NCBI RefSeq assembly: GCF_020447315.1
Contig: NZ_JAJADQ010000004.1
Span: 310,001 to 374,000 of the forward strand
Reading direction: 5' to 3'
DNA: 64,000 nucleotides
From: Hymenobacter nitidus
GTDB taxonomy: Bacteria; Bacteroidota; Bacteroidia; Cytophagales; Hymenobacteraceae
The notes under the pieces are model-generated. The model did not search any database, was not told where the DNA came from, and worked only from the letters and a program-made list of their open reading frames with translations. Below are positions 35,981-44,592 of this stretch, one piece after another. A program made the translations under genes and the position numbers. Position 1 is the first letter of the stretch. Each line of letters begins with the position of its first letter.

Positions 35981-38116
35981 ATGCCCGTTCGATATTCATT
36001 GCTGTTTCCCCTGAGCCTGCTGGTCCTGCCGGCCCGGGCCCAAACCCCCGCCACTCCCGATACCACCCGCGCCGTGAAGCTGCCCGAAGCCACCGTCATC
36101 GGCTACGGCACCAACCTGCCGCTGCGGCGCACGGCGGCCGGCGTGAGCGTGCTCGATGCCAGCGGCATCGAGCGGTTCAACCAATCGTCGTTGGCCGCGG
36201 CCGTCAACACCCTGCCGGGCGTGCGGCTGGAGGAGCGGGCCACGGCCAGCTACCGCATCAGCGTGCGGGGCAGCACGCTCCGCTCGCCGTTTGGGGTGCG
36301 CAACGTGAAGGTGTACTACCACGATATTCCCTTCACCGAAGCCAGCGGCAGCACGCCCTTCAACCTGCTCGACCCGGCCACCATCGGGCGCATCGAGGTG
36401 CTGAAGGGGCCCACGGCCAGCGTGTACGGGGCCGGCACCGGCGGGGCCCTTTTGCTGACCAACCGCCAGGCTGCCCCCGGCGAGTCGCGGGCCCAGGTGA
36501 GTGCCACGGCCGGCAGCTTCGGGCTACGCCGCTACTCGGCCGCCGCCGAAACCAGCACCGGCAACAGCAGCGTGCGGGCCCAGTACGTGCACCAGAGCGT
36601 GGACGGCTACCGCGAAAACAGCGCCGCCCTGCGCGACGTGCTGACCCTGGACGGCGAGTTCCGGCCTTCCGACAAGCGTACCGTGGCCGCCCACCTGCTC
36701 TACACCGACCTCAGCTACCAGCTGCCCGGCAGCCTCACCCGGGCCCAGTTCGAGCAGAACCCCCGGCAGGCCCGGCCAAACACGGTGAACAGTGCGGGCG
36801 TGGTCACCAGCGCCGGCACGGTGCAGCAGCAGGCCGCCTACGCCTCGCGCACCGCCTTGCTGGGACTTTCGCACGAGTACCGCTTCACGCCGGCTTTCAG
36901 CAACAAAACCACGCTGTACACCACCGGTACGACCATTCGCACGCCGTTTCTGGTCGACTATGAGCGCAACACGGCCGTCGGCTGGGGCGGCCGCTCGGTG
37001 TTTGGCTACCAGCGGGTGCTGGCCGGACGCCTGCTGCGCCTGAGCGGGGGCGGGGAGTGGCAAACCAGCTTCGAGAACTCGCGCAACTACGTGAACCGCG
37101 CCGGCAGCCCCGGCCCCCTGCGCTACGACGACGACATCCGGACGGCTACGGGCTTCGTGTTTGCCCAGGCCGAGCTGGAGTTGCCAGCCGGGCTGCTGGC
37201 CACGGTGGGCGCCAGCTACAACCGCCTCACCTACCGCATCACGCGTTTGCCAGGCGGCACCATCAACCCGGCTGGTTACGAGGCGCCGCGCCGCTTCGAG
37301 CCCGAAGTTTCTCCCCGCGTTGCGCTGCTTAAGGAAATTACACCCCTGATTTCGGCCTATGCCAGCGTAAGTCAGGGCTTTTCGCCCCCCACGGAAGAGG
37401 AAATTCGCCCCTCCGACGGCAGCCTCAACCAGAATTTGCAGGCCGAGCGGGGCACCAGCTACGAGGTGGGCTTCCGCGGCAAAGCCCTGGGCCAACGCCT
37501 GCAGTTCGACGTGGCCGCCTTCGACTTCCGCCTGCGCCAGACCATCGTGACGCGCACCAACGAGCAGGGCGCCCAGCTGTTTGCCAACTCCGGCTCCACG
37601 CGCCAGCGCGGGGTAGAGGCGGCCGTCAGTGGCTGGCTCTGGCAACCGGCGACAACGGCCGAAGTGGCGCCTACTTCGGGGCTGACGACCACCGGCCTCC
37701 GGGCCTGGACCAGCTACGCCTACAACCACTTCCGCTTCCAGGACTACCAGCAGAACGCCGACAACTTCAGCGGCAACCGCCTCACCGGCACCGCTCCGCA
37801 CACGCTCAGCGCTGGCCTCGACTTTTCCGAGCCGCTGGGCTTCTACCTTAGCCCCACACTCAGCCACCAGGCGCGCCTGCCCCTCAACGACGCCAACACC
37901 GTCTACGCCCCCGGCTACTGGGCCTTTGCCGCCCGCGGCGGCTGGCGCCAGACGCTGCTCACCCACCTGGAATTAGACGTGTACGCCGGCCTCGAAAATG
38001 CCACCGACCGGCGCTACGGCCTCGGCAACGACCTGAATGCCTTCGGCAACCGCTACTACCAGCCCGCCCCCGGCCGCAATTTCTACGCGGGCACTACCGT
38101 GGGGTGGAAGTGGTGA
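35981..38116 (+). CDS. TonB-dependent outer-membrane receptor
   Basis: A 711-residue receptor from the ATG at 35981, with a signal peptide (RYSLLFPLSLLVLPARAQ). The plug domain runs from about residue 35 to 160: LPEATVIGYGTNLPLRRTAA, AAVNTLPGVRLEERATASYR, ISVRGSTLRSPFGVRNVKVY, IGRIEVLKGPTASVYGAGTG. The 22-strand barrel follows, ending YAGTTVGWKW with a C-terminal aromatic residue. No carboxypeptidase-like N-terminal domain and no SusD partner, so siderophore, vitamin or metal uptake is more likely than glycan uptake. The ligand cannot be stated. The next gene is convergent. Confidence 0.94.
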   Translation: MPVRYSLLFPLSLLVLPARAQTPATPDTTRAVKLPEATVIGYGTNLPLRRTAAGVSVLDASGIERFNQSSLAAAVNTLPGVRLEERATASYRISVRGSTLRSPFGVRNVKVYYHDIPFTEASGSTPFNLLDPATIGRIEVLKGPTASVYGAGTGGALLLTNRQAAPGESRAQVSATAGSFGLRRYSAAAETSTGNSSVRAQYVHQSVDGYRENSAALRDVLTLDGEFRPSDKRTVAAHLLYTDLSYQLPGSLTRAQFEQNPRQARPNTVNSAGVVTSAGTVQQQAAYASRTALLGLSHEYRFTPAFSNKTTLYTTGTTIRTPFLVDYERNTAVGWGGRSVFGYQRVLAGRLLRLSGGGEWQTSFENSRNYVNRAGSPGPLRYDDDIRTATGFVFAQAELELPAGLLATVGASYNRLTYRITRLPGGTINPAGYEAPRRFEPEVSPRVALLKEITPLISAYASVSQGFSPPTEEEIRPSDGSLNQNLQAERGTSYEVGFRGKALGQRLQFDVAAFDFRLRQTIVTRTNEQGAQLFANSGSTRQRGVEAAVSGWLWQPATTAEVAPTSGLTTTGLRAWTSYAYNHFRFQDYQQNADNFSGNRLTGTAPHTLSAGLDFSEPLGFYLSPTLSHQARLPLNDANTVYAPGYWAFAARGGWRQTLLTHLELDVYAGLENATDRRYGLGNDLNAFGNRYYQPAPGRNFYAGTTVGWKW

Positions 38117-38119
38117 GAG

Positions 38120-38355
38120 GTGATTTAGCGACTCAGTGACTTAGCGAGTTTCTCGTCCGTCACCCTTTCATCTGACATACGCCCCGCGAAGGACACCCTT
38201 ACCTGAATGAAAACCGCTATTTAACGCGAAAAGCCCTTTACCACCAGCGTGGTAAAGGGCTTTCTATATGTGAGGAACTTCAGTGGGTCAGATAGAAGGT
38301 GACAGGCGTTATTGAACTGCCAGCCGAACGACAACTCACTAAGTCGCTAAATCAC
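38120..38355. repeat. Type B-like palindrome, copy 4, with central terminator
   Basis: Outer arms GTGATTTAGCGACTCAGTGA(C) at 38120-38140 and its complement at 38335-38355 match at 19 of 21 positions. They abut the receptor stop codon on the left and contain the stop of the next gene on the right. The centre has GAAAAGCCCTTTACCACCAG and CTGGTAAAGGGCTTTC-like complement, the same terminator core as copies 1 and 2. Confidence 0.8.
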
Positions 38356-39509
38356 ACCTTCACGGCTTTGCCCTTTTTGGCGGCTTCGTAGATGGCCATG
38401 ATGTAGCGCACGTCCTTCAGGCCTTCCTCGCCGGGCGTTTTGGGCGTTTTGTTGTCGCGGGCGCACTCGGCCATGTGGTCCAGCTCAGCGGCAAACTGGT
38501 TACCCTCCTTGAGCTTGGGCTCTTCCTTACCCTTGTCGTCCCCGATTTTCATGTTGTGCTCGTAATAGTCCGACAGCGGGTCGAGGTCGAGCCAGGCTTT
38601 GTCGCCGAACACCCGGCCCCGCTTTACTTCCGAGTAGCTGTAGGAGCTGGTGCAGGAGGCCAGCACGCCGCTGGGGAAGCGCAGCGTGAAATGGATATTG
38701 TCTTCCACCTCTTTGAAGCGCGGGTCCGATTTGTCGCTGTATTCCTGGGCCGTTACTTCTACCGGCTCTTCGCCCGTGAGGTAGCGGCAGGCATTCAGGG
38801 CGTAGATGCCAATGTCCATCAGGGAGCCGCCGCCGGCCAGCTTTTTCACCACCCGCCACGAGTCGGCTTTTTCCTCGGTGGGCTTCACCGGGCGGCCGTG
38901 GTCGGAGGTGATGGCCCGCAGCTTGCCCAACTCGCCCTTGCGGATGCGCTCCATGGCGTCCAGGTTGAAGGGCTCGTAGTGGGCCCGGTAGGCAATCATG
39001 AGCTTTTTGCCGGCCTTATTGCAGGCCGCAATCATCTTCTCACAGTCTTCCACCGACGTGGCCATAGGCTTCTCGCAGAGTACGTGCTTGCCCGCCTGCG
39101 CCGCCCGGATGGTGTACTCGGCGTGCATGGAGTTGGGTAAAATGATGTAGACAATGTCGACCTCGGGGTTGTCCTTGATGGAGTTGAAGTTCTCGTAGCT
39201 GTACACGCTTTTCTCGGCCACGCCGTACTCCTGGGCCAGCTTCTTGGCCTTGTCGGGTGAGCCGCTGACCAAAGCCGTGATGCGGGCGTGCTTACAGTCT
39301 TTGAAGCTGGGCATAATCTGCTGGGTGGCAAACTTGCCCAGGCCCACGATGGCAAAGCCGAGCTTGCCGGAATCCGCTGGTTTCATAGGTTCAGGTTGGG
39401 GTTGGGAAAACGCCGGCACAGGCCCGGCCACGGCGGCGGCGGCCGCGCCCAGGCTGAGCTGCCGCAGAAAGCGGCGGCGCGAATCGGGAATAGAATTGCT
39501 GACGGACAC
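38352..39509 (-). CDS. Gfo/Idh/MocA-family oxidoreductase, Tat-exported
   Basis: A 385-residue NAD(P)-dependent oxidoreductase resembling glucose-fructose oxidoreductase. The N-terminus carries a twin-arginine signal: SRRRFLRQLSLGAAAAAVAG. The Rossmann region FAIVGLGKFATQQIMPSFKD follows, then VYIILPNSMHAEYTIRAAQA, the family EKP motif in HVLCEKPMATSVEDC, and the substrate-domain signature GGGSLMDIGIYALNACRYL. Tat export of such enzymes implies the cofactor is bound before transport. Probably a periplasmic sugar oxidoreductase; substrate not determined. Confidence 0.9.
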   Translation of the reverse strand: MSVSNSIPDSRRRFLRQLSLGAAAAAVAGPVPAFSQPQPEPMKPADSGKLGFAIVGLGKFATQQIMPSFKDCKHARITALVSGSPDKAKKLAQEYGVAEKSVYSYENFNSIKDNPEVDIVYIILPNSMHAEYTIRAAQAGKHVLCEKPMATSVEDCEKMIAACNKAGKKLMIAYRAHYEPFNLDAMERIRKGELGKLRAITSDHGRPVKPTEEKADSWRVVKKLAGGGSLMDIGIYALNACRYLTGEEPVEVTAQEYSDKSDPRFKEVEDNIHFTLRFPSGVLASCTSSYSYSEVKRGRVFGDKAWLDLDPLSDYYEHNMKIGDDKGKEEPKLKEGNQFAAELDHMAECARDNKTPKTPGEEGLKDVRYIMAIYEAAKKGKAVKV

Positions 39510-39661
39510 GGCCCGGGATAGTTGGTATAGATAGGGTCAACGGCCGGGAGGGGTGTAGCGTTACGCGCCGCGGCCCAGGCAGCACCTGCTGACTCGTATT
39601 TGCCGGGGCGGACCAAGGTTGTTTGACCCCGTCCGCGGCCTGGTGCCGGCGCCGCGCCGGG

Positions 39662-40480
39662 CTAGTTGGCTGTGGGCAAAGCCAGCACGGGCAGGCGGGT
39701 GTGCCGAATAACCTGGGCCGTAACGCTACGGTGAAACAAGCGCCCCAACACGCTGTGGCGGCGGGCAATGACCACCACCAGTTCGGCGTTGGCCGCCCGG
39801 GCACCCTGGGCAATACCCTGGGCAACGTCCAGGCTGCGGACACCCCGGCTGCGCACCGTGTCTTCTATGCCGGCCAGCAGCCCGGCGGCCCGCACGCTTT
39901 CCACGGCAGCCGAGCAGGAGTCAGTATCCTCGGGCTCGGCTACGTGCACCACGGTAAGCTGGGCCTGCAAGGCCAGCAATACTTCCTGCACTGCTTTGGC
40001 CGGCGCAGCCAGCTGAAACGGGTTGTTGTCGGCGGCCAGCGTCAGGCAGCGTGGCGCCACCGGCTTGGTGCCCGCGGGCACTACCAGCAGCGGATACTGC
40101 GACTCGCGCAGCAGGTCCAGCGAGGTAGTCGTCACCAGCTCATCGGGCAGTTCGTCCACATCGGGCTTGCCCAGCACCAGCAGGGCCGGCCGATGCTGCT
40201 CCACCACTTCGAGAATAGCGGCCGTGGAGCGCCCCGACGCAACGGCCGGAACGACTGGTACCGTCAGGCCCCGCATCCGCTCATCCAGGGCCACTGCTAT
40301 TTCGCCTTCGGTGCGCTGGGGCAGCTTGCCGGTAAAGGACTCGGGGTCAAAAATAGAGTTTCGGTTTACGTGCAGCAGCACCAGCGGCGTTTTCAACTGG
40401 GCCGCCAGCGCGGCGGCATACTGCAGGGCGGCATCGGCGGCGGGCGTAAAGTCGGTCAGCACGAGCAAAGGAGCAGGCAT
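39662..40480 (-). CDS. Tandem universal stress protein (UspA family)
   Basis: A 272-residue protein of two UspA-like domains (about 1-135 and 145-272). Domain 1: LLVLTDFTPAADAALQYAAA and LLVLGKPDVDELPDELVTTT, ending SQYPLLVVPAG. Domain 2: CLTLAADNNPFQLAAPAKAV and AELVVVIARRHSVLGRLFHR, ending TRLPVLALP. The nucleotide-binding G-2x-G-9x-G(S/T) pattern is not clear in either half. Stress-associated, exact role unknown. A second, more divergent member is at 56171-57004. Confidence 0.86.
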   Translation of the reverse strand: MPAPLLVLTDFTPAADAALQYAAALAAQLKTPLVLLHVNRNSIFDPESFTGKLPQRTEGEIAVALDERMRGLTVPVVPAVASGRSTAAILEVVEQHRPALLVLGKPDVDELPDELVTTTSLDLLRESQYPLLVVPAGTKPVAPRCLTLAADNNPFQLAAPAKAVQEVLLALQAQLTVVHVAEPEDTDSCSAAVESVRAAGLLAGIEDTVRSRGVRSLDVAQGIAQGARAANAELVVVIARRHSVLGRLFHRSVTAQVIRHTRLPVLALPTAN

Positions 40481-40608
40481 ACGGGCGGAGGTGTTTAGTA
40501 AGGAATGACGTGCTAGTATACTACAATGGGCTTAGAAGGATGTAGCCCCAGCCCCAAACCGGGCGGCGCGGTGCGCGGCAAGCCCCCGGCCCCGGCCGCC
40601 GCTACACG

Positions 40609-40645
40609 TAAAAAGCCGCTTCACCCGGAGGCAAAGCGGCTTTTA
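40609..40645 (-). terminator. Terminator after the disordered-protein pair
   Basis: AAAAAGCCGCTT..AAGCGGCTTTTA, 42 nt downstream of the minus-strand stop at 40687. Confidence 0.8.
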
Positions 40646-40686
40646 CACAAGTCAAAGTGGGCCGCTGGCGCGGACCAGCCGGGCCG

Positions 40687-40965
40687 TTAGCGGTTGTTGT
40701 CGTTATCGTAGTTGTTGTTCGACTCGATAATGATGTTGTCCCGCGCGTCGCCAGTGGCGGCCAGGTCGCCGGTAGCGCCGGGCACGGTCGTGTCGTCCGG
40801 AATGCCCGTGGTTTCCTGCTCCAGCCGGGCCGACGTATCCAAGGTGCCTTCCTCGTCGCGCTTGTAGTTGTACAGCTCGTCGTGGTGCTTTTGCTGCTCG
40901 GCGCTCATCTTGGCGCCGTCCGTTTGCGGCTCGTTCGAAGCGGCCGGTTTCTTGTTCTTATCCAT
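40687..40965 (-). CDS. Hydrophilic acidic disordered protein
   Basis: A 92-residue protein with no hydrophobic core, starting MDKNKKPAASNEPQTDGAKM, rich in Asp, Asn, Glu and Thr, ending in an Asn/Asp run (IESNNNYDNDNNR). Features are those of intrinsically disordered, possibly desiccation- or stress-related proteins; no named family. It follows a similar hydrophilic protein gene by 33 nt and shares one terminator, so they form a two-gene unit. Confidence 0.68.
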   Translation of the reverse strand: MDKNKKPAASNEPQTDGAKMSAEQQKHHDELYNYKRDEEGTLDTSARLEQETTGIPDDTTVPGATGDLAATGDARDNIIIESNNNYDNDNNR

Positions 40966-40998
40966 AATGGGGGAAGTAAAGCAGTGAAAGCCGGCGGG

Positions 40999-41502
40999 CT
41001 AGTTTAGGGCGCTGTCGTTAGGGTCTTCGGGGCCGGTGCTGCGGTTGGCAGGCTCGTCCGTGGCCCAGTTGCGGGTGCCGCTGCCGTAGCGCGGGTCGTC
41101 GAGCTTGTTGGCTTCCCGGCGCACATCATCGTCGTCGTTCTGGCTGGCTACGGCCGTAGCGGTAGCCCGGTTCTGGGGGGCCGCGCCGCGCTGGTCGGGC
41201 TCCGTGATATTGGGAGCGGCTACGCCGCCGGGGTTGTTGCCGGCCGGGTGCGAATACACGTCATTAGCCGCCGCCGGAGCCGCATTCTGGCCGCCGCCAA
41301 ACTCCCCGTAAGCCGGCGTGTTGGTGCCGAAGGTGTTGGGCTTGGGCTGGCTTTGAGCGTCGGTACCGTTTTCGGCGGTGTCGCCGGCGCGGGCCGCGCC
41401 CTCCCGGTGGTTTTCCGGCGTCTGGTTGTGCTGTTTGTCTTTGCGGAATTCGCTGAATTCGTCCGGATTATCGTTGCTGCCGTCGTTGGGGTGATTTTGC
41501 AT
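40999..41502 (-). CDS. Hydrophilic disordered protein
   Basis: A 167-residue Asn/Asp/Gly/Pro-rich protein (MQNHPNDGSNDNPDEFSEFR at the start; VASQNDDDDVRREANKLDDP near residues 120-140) with no signal, no membrane segment and almost no hydrophobic residues. It resembles stress-type hydrophilins in composition only. The second gene of the pair is 33 nt downstream. Function unknown. Confidence 0.68.
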   Translation of the reverse strand: MQNHPNDGSNDNPDEFSEFRKDKQHNQTPENHREGAARAGDTAENGTDAQSQPKPNTFGTNTPAYGEFGGGQNAAPAAANDVYSHPAGNNPGGVAAPNITEPDQRGAAPQNRATATAVASQNDDDDVRREANKLDDPRYGSGTRNWATDEPANRSTGPEDPNDSALN

Positions 41503-41690
41503 GGCGAAAGAAGAGTAAGGGTGGAGTAGCCGGGTGGCCCGGCGCTGTCGGTATGTACGCAGCTCTGCCTGATTTGGCTACGCTCGTCCGTAAAATCCGG
41601 GTGCGCAGTCCTTACCCCCGGTGCCCGGCCTGCGTAAGAAGCCCAGCCCCGTGCTTTTTTCAATTTGTCCTACTTGCCTTATTACCCCTG

Positions 41691-41969
41691 ATGAAACCCA
41701 CAATCACGCACAACGAAGAAGAACAAACCTTTTATGCCTCCCTCGATGGCTACGAAGGCGAGCTGGCCTACAGCCGCCCCACCGACGACGTAGTGGATTT
41801 TACCCACACGTTTGTCGATGAAAATCTGCGCGGGAAGGGCGTGGGTGAGGCCCTGGCCACCACCGCCCTGGACTTTGCCCGCAGCCAGCAGTTGCGCATC
41901 CGCACTTCCTGTGCCTATATGCAGGCTTACGTGGAGCGCCACACCCAGTACCAGGACCTGCGAGAATAG
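41691..41969 (+). CDS. Small GNAT N-acetyltransferase (YjdJ-type)
   Basis: A 92-residue short GNAT-like protein from the ATG at 41691, the typical size of the Gcn5-related Acetyltransf_CG group. Seen: YASLDGYEGELAYSRPTDDV, FTHTFVDENLRGKGVGEALA with the acetyl-CoA-binding R/G-x-G-x-G/A pattern, and a C-terminal strand IRTSCAYMQAYVERH. Probably acetylates a small molecule or is a minimal acetyl-CoA-binding protein. An upstream extension to 41553 is open but not family-like. Followed by a strong terminator. Confidence 0.85.
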   Translation: MKPTITHNEEEQTFYASLDGYEGELAYSRPTDDVVDFTHTFVDENLRGKGVGEALATTALDFARSQQLRIRTSCAYMQAYVERHTQYQDLRE

Positions 41970-41997
41970 GCGGGCGGCCCAACGCCCGTGGTTACCA

Positions 41998-42040
41998 TAA
42001 AAAAAGCCCTGATTCCACGCGTAGAATCAGGGCTTTCTGG
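41998..42040. terminator. Bidirectional terminator
   Basis: AAAAAAAGCCCTGATTC, loop CACGCGTA, GAATCAGGGCTTT; between convergent genes ending at 41969 and 42074. Confidence 0.88.
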
Positions 42041-42073
42041 TTTTCAGGCGCCAGGGCCTGAGTACAGCAGTTA

Positions 42074-44383
42074 CTAGGGCTGTACTACAGCGCGGCTCGT
42101 GTAGAAGGCCTCACCGGTAGCCACCCGAACTGTGTAGAGGCCGGCGGGCAGCGAGTGCACATCCAGCGTCGCCTCGGCCGCGGTGCCGCCCAGCGTGTGC
42201 TTCTGCGTCAGGACCTGCTGGCCCAGGGCATTGTAGAGGCTGATGGTAGCCTGGGTGCGCGTCGCCAGCTCGGGCAGGCGCACGTGCAGCAGGTGGGTGG
42301 TAGGCGTGGGGTACACTTCCAGCTTGTTGGTAATTACCGCCGCCTTGGTGCCCAGCGTCAGGCAGTTGGAGGTGTGGCTGCCGATGTTGGTGTACACATC
42401 AGTGCCCAGGGCCTGCCAGGTGGCCGCGCCGGTTGCCCAACGCGTCGAGCCCCCGGTAACGGCGGCGCGGCGCACCAGCGTATTGTCGGTGGTGGTGCCG
42501 CCGCCCGGAATTACCCAGCCGGTGGTAGCGGGCCGCTGCCCGATTACCCCGATGACGTCCAGCGTATCGGTGCCGTCGAAGAGGGCAATAGCGTCGTCGC
42601 CGTTAAAGAACGTGACGTTCGAGGTCAGGTCGGCCAGGGCCAGTACGGCGGGGGCCGAGCCGGCGTTGGCAATAACGTACACGTCGCCGGGAGCAATGCT
42701 GCCCGTCAGGTTCTGAATGGTGGGGTTAGCCGTGGCACCGTTGGCATACAGGGCCACGCGCTTACCGGTCAGGTCAACACCAAAGGGCGAGGGGTTGAAG
42801 ATTTCCAGCACTTTAGTGTTGCCGGTAGCCGCCTCCACGTATTCCGAGAAATACAGGCGGGTGCAGGGGCCCGCCGTGGGCGCCTGGTCGTCGTTGGTGA
42901 TGGTGAACGTGTGCGTGGCGGGAGTTCCGGCAACAGCACCGCCGGTGAGCGTACCCAGGCGCAGCACCACGGTTTCACTGGCCTCGGGCGTCAGGTCGCC
43001 AACCACGGTGATGGTGATGGGCTGGGTCTGGTTGGTCTGGCCCGCGGCAAACGTCACGGACGTGGTGTTCAGGGTGTAATCAGCGGCAACGGCCGTCGAA
43101 GCGGCATCCACCGTGATGGGAACCGTAACAGCCGACGTCGGGGCAGTGCCGGTCAGGGTCACGTTCAGCGTGTAGGTCTGCGAGCCGGTGTTGCCTTCCG
43201 TCAGCGCGCCGGTGGCGGCGCTGAAGGCTACCGTCGGGGCCTGGCCGTCGTCGTTGGTAATAACCAGAGAGTGGGAGAACGAGCTGCCGGTAGAGCTGCC
43301 GGTGCTGGGGTTGGTCAGCGTGAGCAGCAGGGTTTCGTTGGCTTCGGGCTTGGTGTCGCCGTTCACCGTTACCGTTACCGTCTTGGAGGTTTCGCCGGCG
43401 GCGAAAGTCAGGGTCTGGGTGGCGAAGGTGTAGTCTTCCGTGGCCGTGGCTGTGGATGCGGCGTCTACGGCTACCTGCACCGTTAGGGTAGAGGTCGGGG
43501 CCGGCGTTACGGTTACCGTCGTGGTGTAGGCGGTAGTGCCGCTGTTGCCTTCCAGAATGGTGCCCGAAGGCGTCGAGAAGCCAAAGATGGGCTGCACCGT
43601 GAGGTTGTAGGCCCGGGCTACCAGCTCGGGGTAGGCAATGAAGGGGTTGAAGTTGCCCTGGCTTTTGGCCGTGCGGCGGTTCCGCTCCCGCTCGCGGGCG
43701 TCTACCGGGTCGGCCAGGTGCCAGCGGTACAGGGTCTGCAGGTCGGCCAGGCCGGTAATAACGTCTTTACCCGCGTCGAAGGCCTGGCCCTCGTGCATGG
43801 TATAGAAGTAGAAAGCGCAGCGGGCCACGTTGCCCTTGTGGTCTTCGCGGGGCTCGAAGGCGGTGTTGGTGTCCTCGCTCCACTCGTCGATGTTGGTGGT
43901 CGGGATGGTCGATTGGCCTACCGTGCCGCGCATCCAGATCTGGGTCTGGTTGTCGGCAATGTCGGCAAACATGTCGCTGCCGCGGTTCGAGTTCCACTGG
44001 GTGTAGGTCGGGAACAGGTGGTGAATGTCGGACTTCATCCGGCTCACCTCGTTAAACCACGACTGCGGAATGGTATGCTCGCAGTTGATCAGCCCCACGT
44101 TGCTGGTGTTGGTTGCCGTCGAGTCGATGGTTTTGGGCACCGAGTAGCCCGAGTACACGCAGGTCAGCTGGCCGTTGAAGACGTCGATGTAGTTGTACAT
44201 CTTGCCGCGGGCCACGTCGTAGCCCAGGTCCACGCGTTTGCCATCGTACCAGTTGGTGCGCAGCCAGTCTTTTAGTTGCTGGCCCTGCAAGTTAGCAGGC
44301 GGTGCCGCGGGCATCACCTGGGCCGTAGCGGCCATGCTCAAACTCATAGCAGCGGCCAAAGCCCATGCGAAGAGGTGTTTCAT
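42074..44383 (-). CDS. Secreted endonuclease I with Calx-beta, lamin-tail and T9SS domains
   Basis: A 769-residue extracellular nuclease from the ATG at 44381-44383, signal KHLFAWALAAAMSLSMAATA. The catalytic endonuclease I (NucM/EndA) domain covers about 20-270: GLINCEHTIPQSWFNEV, DIHHLFPTYTQWNSNRGSDM and GNVARCAFYFYTMHEGQAF. Two Calx-beta-like repeats follow (VTVNGDTKPEANETLLLTLT; VVGDLTPEASETVVLRLGTL), then a lamin-tail domain (LYFSEYVEAATGNTKVLEIF) and a type A sorting domain (LEVYPTPTTHLLHVRLPEL..GLYTVRVATGE). It should cut extracellular DNA or RNA at the cell surface or in the medium. Confidence 0.9.
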   Translation of the reverse strand: MKHLFAWALAAAMSLSMAATAQVMPAAPPANLQGQQLKDWLRTNWYDGKRVDLGYDVARGKMYNYIDVFNGQLTCVYSGYSVPKTIDSTATNTSNVGLINCEHTIPQSWFNEVSRMKSDIHHLFPTYTQWNSNRGSDMFADIADNQTQIWMRGTVGQSTIPTTNIDEWSEDTNTAFEPREDHKGNVARCAFYFYTMHEGQAFDAGKDVITGLADLQTLYRWHLADPVDARERERNRRTAKSQGNFNPFIAYPELVARAYNLTVQPIFGFSTPSGTILEGNSGTTAYTTTVTVTPAPTSTLTVQVAVDAASTATATEDYTFATQTLTFAAGETSKTVTVTVNGDTKPEANETLLLTLTNPSTGSSTGSSFSHSLVITNDDGQAPTVAFSAATGALTEGNTGSQTYTLNVTLTGTAPTSAVTVPITVDAASTAVAADYTLNTTSVTFAAGQTNQTQPITITVVGDLTPEASETVVLRLGTLTGGAVAGTPATHTFTITNDDQAPTAGPCTRLYFSEYVEAATGNTKVLEIFNPSPFGVDLTGKRVALYANGATANPTIQNLTGSIAPGDVYVIANAGSAPAVLALADLTSNVTFFNGDDAIALFDGTDTLDVIGVIGQRPATTGWVIPGGGTTTDNTLVRRAAVTGGSTRWATGAATWQALGTDVYTNIGSHTSNCLTLGTKAAVITNKLEVYPTPTTHLLHVRLPELATRTQATISLYNALGQQVLTQKHTLGGTAAEATLDVHSLPAGLYTVRVATGEAFYTSRAVVQP

Positions 44384-44480
44384 ATGCTGGAAAAAGAACG
44401 GAATGAATGATGCCTCTAATATCCGAAAATCATTTGGTAGCTGCGGGCAGCGGGAACGGTTAAGAAGGGGTTTGGGCCAT

Positions 44481-44514
44481 AAAAAATGCCCGCAGGACGA
44501 CCTGCGGGCATTTT
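44481..44514 (-). terminator. Terminator after the fasciclin gene
   Basis: AAAATGCCCGCAGG, loop ACGA, CCTGCGGGCATTTT; about 80 nt beyond the stop at 44593 on the minus strand. Confidence 0.85.
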
Positions 44515-44592
44515 CCGGGAGTATTATTTTTCTGCTCATCCGGTGGCTTCTGCCCCGCGGCCCAGCAGGCTTAAATGCTAGGTGGCGGGGGG

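Noticed and set aside
36524..37966. 480-codon frame antisense to the TonB receptor
   Set aside because: Antisense shadow, no motifs.
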